NCBI GenBank assembly: GCA_020445045.1
Contig: JAGRHI010000014.1
Location: forward strand, 45,874 to 56,668
From: Candidatus Competibacteraceae bacterium
Lineage (GTDB): Bacteria; Pseudomonadota; Gammaproteobacteria; Competibacterales; Competibacteraceae
Length of the DNA: 10,795 nt
Direction: 5' to 3'
The notes beneath the pieces were generated by a model. The model saw only the letters and a list, made by a program, of their open reading frames with translations, was not told the DNA's origin and made no database searches. The translations under genes and the position numbers were made by a program. This document shows positions 7,305 to 10,795 of this stretch, in pieces; position 1 is the first letter of the stretch; each line of letters opens with the position of its first letter.

Positions 7305-8524
7305 GACTGGTCTTTCCCCGGTGGCGGCTTCAACAAGCTCGAACTCGCCACCAGCGCCTCGGCATAGACCCGACGCAACGCTTCCGCATCCAGCGGACCG
7401 CCTCGCCCACGGTGGGCGAAGTAATAACCGGCCGCCTTGCCGAGCGCGTAGGTGGTCGCGCCGCTGGTGGTCGCGCTCCACATCGCGCCGACCGTCTGTC
7501 CCCACCAAGGCACGAACTTGATCAGTTCCCGGCCGGCCGTGCGCGCCAGGTAACCGACCCCGATGCCGGCGCCGAGCAGACCGAGAAATTCGGACACCGC
7601 CCGTCCGTCCCACTCCTGCCCGTATAGCCGGCCCAGACCATGCAGCAGTTTGGCCTGCACCGCCGGCACCCCGACCAGATCCACCAGCGGCAGCGCGCCG
7701 ATACCGGCCGCCGCCAACGCATGACCGACGATATGAGGATGGGCGGCGCGTTCGTAGAGATCGCGGACACCGGCATCACCCCGCAGCATCGCTTGCAGAC
7801 CCAGGGTCGACACCGTTTCGATAGCGCTCCACAACGCCTCCAGGCCGTAGTTCGCCGGTTGGTAACCATCCTCGGGCAGGGTCAGATCGATGGCTACCCA
7901 ATGGGCTGGCGCCGCGCCGGGCAGTTTGCCCAATCGCTCGCGCTGGGCGCGCAGGGCACGGCTCAGATCGTGGGGCGCTTGCGGTGGCCACGGTTGCCGG
8001 TCATAGGGATAGGGTAGAAGGTGTTCGCCATCGGGCGGATAGGCTTCATGCAAGCCGGTCTGGGCAATGAGCACCGGCCATTCGGGATGCCGCTTGTGAA
8101 CCTGCCGCAGGACCTCGAACACCGCGTCCTGACGGATATCGGCCGCTTTCATCACCCCGAGCAGCAGATGAGCTTGCGACTCGCAGTAGCGAATGTCCTC
8201 GGCCGGATCGTAGGCGACTTCGCCCAGGCCACGGGTATCGAGAAAGCGCACCACCGGCGCTTCGGCGGGAAAATCGTAAAATCGGGCGGTGCGAGTGCAG
8301 GGCTGGAAGCCGTTGCCGATTTCGGCGCTTTCGCTACCGGTCAGGGCGCGGACGATCGAGGTCTTGCCGGCCTGGGTCTTGCCGATCAGCCACAACACCG
8401 GCAACGGCTGCCGCGCCCGCGCCTCGCGCAAGGCCGCGTCCAACGCCTCATCATCGACGCGGGGATGCAACAAGGCAGCGCGCAGGCGACGCCAGTAGTC
8501 AGGCCAGTTCGAGTGCAATGCCAT
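7301..8524 (-). CDS. GTPase with C-terminal DUF697 (YcjF/YcjX-like)
   Basis: A 407-residue protein starting at ATG 8524, preceded by GAAGAG at a suitable distance; a TTG at 8548 would add eight residues. The N-terminal GTPase domain has G1 GKTQAGKT (48-55), a switch threonine in CTRT (76-79) and G3 DTRG (96-99). Where NKxD is expected the sequence reads IAQTGLHE (153-160), so guanine specificity is uncertain. The C-terminal part, about 260-380, resembles DUF697: HPHIVGHALAAAGIGALPLVDLVGVPAVQ, then glycine- and alanine-rich amphipathic helices (GLLGAGIGVGYLA, GATTYALGKAAGYYFAHRG) that could insert in or lie on a membrane. It is the first gene of the nine-gene minus-strand run and overlaps the second GTPase by four bases. 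The biological role of such pairs is not established; fold and family are clear. Confidence 0.9.
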   Translation of the reverse strand: MALHSNWPDYWRRLRAALLHPRVDDEALDAALREARARQPLPVLWLIGKTQAGKTSIVRALTGSESAEIGNGFQPCTRTARFYDFPAEAPVVRFLDTRGLGEVAYDPAEDIRYCESQAHLLLGVMKAADIRQDAVFEVLRQVHKRHPEWPVLIAQTGLHEAYPPDGEHLLPYPYDRQPWPPQAPHDLSRALRAQRERLGKLPGAAPAHWVAIDLTLPEDGYQPANYGLEALWSAIETVSTLGLQAMLRGDAGVRDLYERAAHPHIVGHALAAAGIGALPLVDLVGVPAVQAKLLHGLGRLYGQEWDGRAVSEFLGLLGAGIGVGYLARTAGRELIKFVPWWGQTVGAMWSATTSGATTYALGKAAGYYFAHRGRGGPLDAEALRRVYAEALVASSSLLKPPPGKDQS

Positions 8525-8613
8525 TCGCCAAACTCTTCGGTCAACCAACCGCTTCGATCATCGCATGAAGTTTCCAAGTGTCGCCATCCTGGCCACGGCT
8601 TCAATCCACCGAC

Positions 8614-8646
8614 AAAAAAACGCCCCCCTTGTCACCAAGGAGGGCG
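8614..8646 (-). terminator. Rho-independent terminator of the exported-protein gene
   Basis: On the minus strand, CGCCCTCCTTG (8646-8636), loop GTGA (8635-8632) and CAAGGGGGGCG (8631-8621) form an 11-base-pair stem, perfect apart from one T-G pair, followed directly by seven T (8620-8614). It lies 38 bases after the stop of the exported-protein gene and before the GTPase pair, so the downstream run needs its own promoter or read-through. Confidence 0.9.
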
Positions 8647-8683
8647 CGGAACCGATTGGCGGTGGAACGCCGCCGCGGAATTC

Positions 8684-9508
8684 CTATCGCCACTCCTCGC
8701 CACGGTCATGGCGCGGCGGTGGCGGCGCGTAGTCATCGTCGTCCTTCCAGAAGCGGTTGCGCGGCGGACGGCGTCCACCATCGCAATCGATCACGCCCTG
8801 GCGGCATAGCGTATCGCGCCAGGTGTACTTCAGGAAATACCGGGCGAACGGCCGCGGCAACGGCTCGAACTCCACCCGCCGCGACGGCGACCATTCGCTC
8901 TCGCCGTAACCAGTGCCCGGCTCCGCCCGCGCTCCAGGCGCGGCGCCGAGAGGCGCGGACTTCTCCCGCAACCCGCGCTGCTCGCTGTAACTCCGATCCT
9001 CCTGAGCCCACGGCTGCGGCTTGTCAGGCGCGCGCTCTCGAAACGCCGCCACCGCGATCACGCCCATCGCCGAATAATCGCCCCAGGCCCCAGAGTAGGA
9101 ATCGCCGGCGTCGGTGAAATAAAAACGGTTGACCCGGTTCTTGCCGGTCCGCCAGCCCTCATAGGTCTCTTGCTGGTACGGCCCGAGCACGTACATCCGT
9201 TCGTCCGGGCGCAAATTGGAACGGTCGCCGGAAATGATGTTGCGGCCATCCACCGCAATCACCACGCCGATGCGCTGGTTGCTACGGTTACGGATCTGGA
9301 CCGAGTATCTCTGATCGCGCACCGCCTCCACATACGCCTTGAACACTTTCGACCTCCGCCCGTCGAGCGGATACTGTGGATAGGGCCGGCCACGATCGTT
9401 GACCACCTCCACCTCCACCTTGCCACTATCGAACCGCTGCGCCCCAGCCAGTGTCGGAACCAGTAGCACCCATATTGCCATCAGCCCTGTTTGCCATTTC
9501 ATCTTCAT
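8684..9508 (-). CDS. Exported protein of unknown function
   Basis: A 274-residue protein with a typical Sec signal peptide: MKMKW, a hydrophobic core TGLMAIWVLLVPTLAGA, and probable cleavage after residue 23 before QRF. The mature N-terminal part, about 28-150, looks like a compact beta-rich domain (VEVEVVNDRGRPYPQYPLD, RYSVQIRNRSNQRIGVVIAVDG, NRFYFTDAGDSYSG, GVIAVAAFRER). A charged, probably disordered linker follows at about 155-205. Near the end are two cysteines in DTLCRQGVIDCDGG that could form a disulfide, then a DDDD and PPPP low-complexity tail. I recognise no enzyme motif; similar uncharacterised secreted proteins appear to exist in gammaproteobacteria. The ATG at 9508 is preceded by GGGAGCAGG, a reasonable ribosome binding site. 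It is transcribed alone, divergent from the two-component operon, and ends in a strong terminator. A cell-envelope or periplasmic role is inferred only from the signal peptide. Confidence 0.85.
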   Translation of the reverse strand: MKMKWQTGLMAIWVLLVPTLAGAQRFDSGKVEVEVVNDRGRPYPQYPLDGRRSKVFKAYVEAVRDQRYSVQIRNRSNQRIGVVIAVDGRNIISGDRSNLRPDERMYVLGPYQQETYEGWRTGKNRVNRFYFTDAGDSYSGAWGDYSAMGVIAVAAFRERAPDKPQPWAQEDRSYSEQRGLREKSAPLGAAPGARAEPGTGYGESEWSPSRRVEFEPLPRPFARYFLKYTWRDTLCRQGVIDCDGGRRPPRNRFWKDDDDYAPPPPRHDRGEEWR

Positions 9509-9674
9509 CGAACCTGCTCCCGATGGGTTGTCATCGATCCGCGGTTTTCAAACCCCGCCATTTTCATCATGCGATCCAGCCTAAGGGGCGACGGCTGAAT
9601 CCCTACTGAACACCTGAGCGATTTTCCATCGCCGCCCCCCAAAAAACAGTTCGGAATTCAGTCCCGATTCATTA

Positions 9675-9706
9675 TTAACCGATTAAGCTGTAAGCTAATT
9701 TAAAAC
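9675..9706 (+). promoter_or_regulatory. AT-rich TTAA-type repeats upstream of the PepSY/regulator operon
   Basis: Within the 222-base divergent region, an AT-rich block carries related hexamers on the plus strand: TTAACC (9675-9680), TTAAGC (9683-9688), GTAAGC (9690-9695) and TTAAAAC (9700-9706). Tandem TTAA-type half-sites upstream of a PhoP/PmrA-type operon are typical of response-regulator boxes, so autoregulation is a fair guess. TATTAT at 9708-9713 resembles a -10 element but sits almost on the ribosome binding site (AGGGAAG, 9714-9720), so the transcription start is unclear. The rest of 9509-9674 shows nothing further that I can name. Confidence 0.4.
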
Positions 9707-9730
9707 TTATTATAGGGAAGTTCCCCATTC

Positions 9731-10039
9731 ATGTCCGACCATCTCCAGCAACCGCGATGCCTGCCGCTCCTCGTGTTAACCGGCGTGCTGGTCGTCACCG
9801 GTGCGCAGGCGCAATCCGGGTACCGACAACGGGGGGGGGAGCGCGGTCCGCCGTCCCGCCAGTTCGCCGATCCCGACCGCGCCGCCAACGCCGCGCGTCA
9901 GGCCACCGGCGGGCGGGTGTTGGGCGTACAGGGCTCCGAACGCGATGGCCGGCCAGGTTACCGGGTTCGCATCCTGCAACCGGACGGCCGCGTGCGCAGC
10001 CTGCATTACGACGCCGCCAGCGGCACGATGCGCGACTGA
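9731..10039 (+). CDS. Small secreted PepSY-like protein
   Basis: A 102-residue protein with a signal peptide: hydrophobic core PLLVLTGVLVVTGAQA and likely cleavage after residue 28 (AQAQ/SG). The mature part resembles a single PepSY domain: a helix DPDRAANAARQATGG, a strand RVLGVQGSE, then GYRVRILQPDGRVRSLHYDAASG, matching the helix-strand-strand-strand pattern of the family. PepSY proteins of this size often precede PhoPQ-like two-component genes and are suspected of modulating the sensor or a periplasmic protease. The ATG at 9731 has AGGGAAG ten bases upstream. The response-regulator gene follows after 30 bases, so they are probably co-transcribed. A run of nine G (9831-9839) lies just after the signal peptide and could be slippage-prone. 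Domain call is good; exact function is inferred. Confidence 0.85.
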   Translation: MSDHLQQPRCLPLLVLTGVLVVTGAQAQSGYRQRGGERGPPSRQFADPDRAANAARQATGGRVLGVQGSERDGRPGYRVRILQPDGRVRSLHYDAASGTMRD

Positions 10040-10069
10040 ATTCTCTCCCTCGACCGAACGGATCACCCC

Positions 10070-10753
10070 ATGCGTATTCTGATCATCGAAGATGAAGCGC
10101 CGTTGCTGGAACGCGTGACCGCCCAGTTGCGCGAGCAGGGCTACGCCGTGGACACCGCCGCCGACGGCCGCACCGGTTTGTACCTCGGCCAGGAATACCC
10201 GCTGGACGCGGCGGTGGTGGATCTTGGCCTACCGGATCTGTCGGGAATCGAAGTGATCAGCCGCTGGCGGGCCTCCGGGCGGTGCTTCCCCATCCTGATC
10301 CTCACCGCTCGCGGCCGCTGGCAGGACAAGGTCGAAGGTTTGGAGGCCGGCGCCGACGATTATCTGGTCAAGCCGTTTCACATGGAAGAGCTATTGGCGC
10401 GGTTGCGGGCACTGATCCGCCGCACCGGCGGCTGGACTCAGTCGCTGTTAAGCTGCGGCTCCATTGCCTTGGACACCGGCGCGCAACTGGTGACCCTCGC
10501 CGGCCAACCCGTGGAGGTCACCGCCTACGAATACAAACTGCTGGAGTACCTGATGCTGCATGCCGGCATGGTCATTTCCAAGACTACCCTGACCGAGCAT
10601 CTCTATCAGGAAGACGAGGACCGCGACAGTAACGTGCTGGAAGTACTGGTCGGCCGGCTGCGCCGCAAGCTCGACCCGGATCGGACGCTCAACCCGATCG
10701 AGACGTTGCGAGGTCGCGGCTACCGATTCGCCCTGGATCGGTCTTCCGGCTGA
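10070..10753 (+). CDS. OmpR/PhoP-family response regulator
   Basis: A 227-residue two-component response regulator that, when phosphorylated, binds DNA to control target genes. The receiver domain (1-118) has the acidic pocket E7-D8, the phosphorylation site D51 in VVDLGLPD, T79 in LILTAR and K101 in LVKPFH. The C-terminal winged helix (about 128-222) shows VTAYEYKLLEYLM, DSNVLEVLVGRLRRKLD and ETLRGRGYRF, including the DNA-recognition helix. The phrase DRDSNVLEVLVGRLRRKLD and the downstream sensor start resemble PhoP/QseB-type regulators, but I would not assign a symbol. The gene sits 30 bases after the PepSY-like gene and one base before the sensor kinase start. Regulated genes are unknown; the TTAA repeats upstream of 9731 are candidate sites. 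Confidence 0.96.
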   Translation: MRILIIEDEAPLLERVTAQLREQGYAVDTAADGRTGLYLGQEYPLDAAVVDLGLPDLSGIEVISRWRASGRCFPILILTARGRWQDKVEGLEAGADDYLVKPFHMEELLARLRALIRRTGGWTQSLLSCGSIALDTGAQLVTLAGQPVEVTAYEYKLLEYLMLHAGMVISKTTLTEHLYQEDEDRDSNVLEVLVGRLRRKLDPDRTLNPIETLRGRGYRFALDRSSG

Positions 10754-10754
10754 G

Positions 10755-10795
10755 ATGAAGTCCCTCAGCGGCCGCCTGCGCATCGCCGCCAGCGT
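10755..10795 (+). CDS. Sensor histidine kinase (partial, first 13 codons)
   Basis: The ATG at 10755 comes one base after the regulator stop (TGA-G-ATG) and opens a frame reading MKSLSGRLRIAAS to the window edge. The start with basic residues leading into a hydrophobic stretch is typical of the cytoplasmic N-terminus and first membrane helix of PhoQ/QseC-like sensor kinases. Position directly after an OmpR-family regulator makes a partner kinase by far the likeliest product. Nothing of the sensor or kinase domains can be seen. Confidence 0.75.
   Translation, partial: MKSLSGRLRIAAS

Noticed and set aside
7305..7613. N-terminal extension of the Era-like GTPase up to position 7613
   Set aside because: These codons overlap the upstream GTPase gene; ATG 7304 in an ATGA overlap leads straight into the membrane segment.
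8549..8613. Possible promoter for the GTPase/RiPP run (TTGAAG with a 17-base gap to ACACTT)
   Set aside because: The -10 match is too poor to call; a promoter is expected here but I cannot place it.
8021..8809. Plus-strand open frame of 262 codons across the terminator region
   Set aside because: It runs antisense through the DUF697 GTPase gene, the terminator and the end of the exported-protein gene, and shows no domain.

Overview
The window reads as one piece of a GC-rich, gene-dense proteobacterial chromosome, most likely a gammaproteobacterium. The PhoP-like response regulator with its PepSY leader protein, the paired YcjX/Era-like GTPases and the codon use all fit; genus is a guess, with Competibacteraceae or Chromatiales-like lineages plausible. 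Genes are packed tightly. The only gaps over 100 bases are 8525-8683 (159 bases, holding an intrinsic terminator) and 9509-9730 (222 bases, a divergent promoter region). No rRNA, tRNA, CRISPR array or insertion sequence was seen.

Positions 1-8524 carry a minus-strand run of nine genes with junctions from -8 to +52 bases, compatible with one operon. It opens with two P-loop GTPases, a DUF697-type and a membrane-anchored Era-like one, and passes by an 8-base overlap into a lasso-peptide-type RiPP cassette. That cassette contains a B2 transglutaminase-fold leader protease, a leftover C-terminal part of a PRMT-like methyltransferase, an HPr-kinase-like P-loop kinase, a Uma2-family nuclease-fold protein, a PqqD-like recognition protein (B1/RRE), an NTP_transf_5 nucleotidyltransferase, and an ABC exporter that runs off the left edge. 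Kinase plus nucleotidyltransferase plus exporter matches the tailoring set known from paeninodin-type lasso clusters. No precursor peptide (A) and no asparagine-synthetase-like cyclase (C) is visible; they either lie beyond position 1 or are missing.

Positions 8614-9508 hold a minus-strand gene for an exported protein of unknown function, followed by a clear rho-independent terminator that separates it from the GTPase/RiPP run.

Positions 9731-10795 hold a plus-strand sensory operon: a small secreted PepSY-like protein, an OmpR/PhoP-family response regulator and the first 13 codons of its histidine kinase. AT-rich TTAA-type repeats just upstream are candidate binding sites for the regulator.

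The points most worth pursuing are the coupling of a GTPase pair to a RiPP cassette, the amputated methyltransferase that keeps a second PqqD-like module, the missing precursor and cyclase, and a run of nine G inside the PepSY gene.
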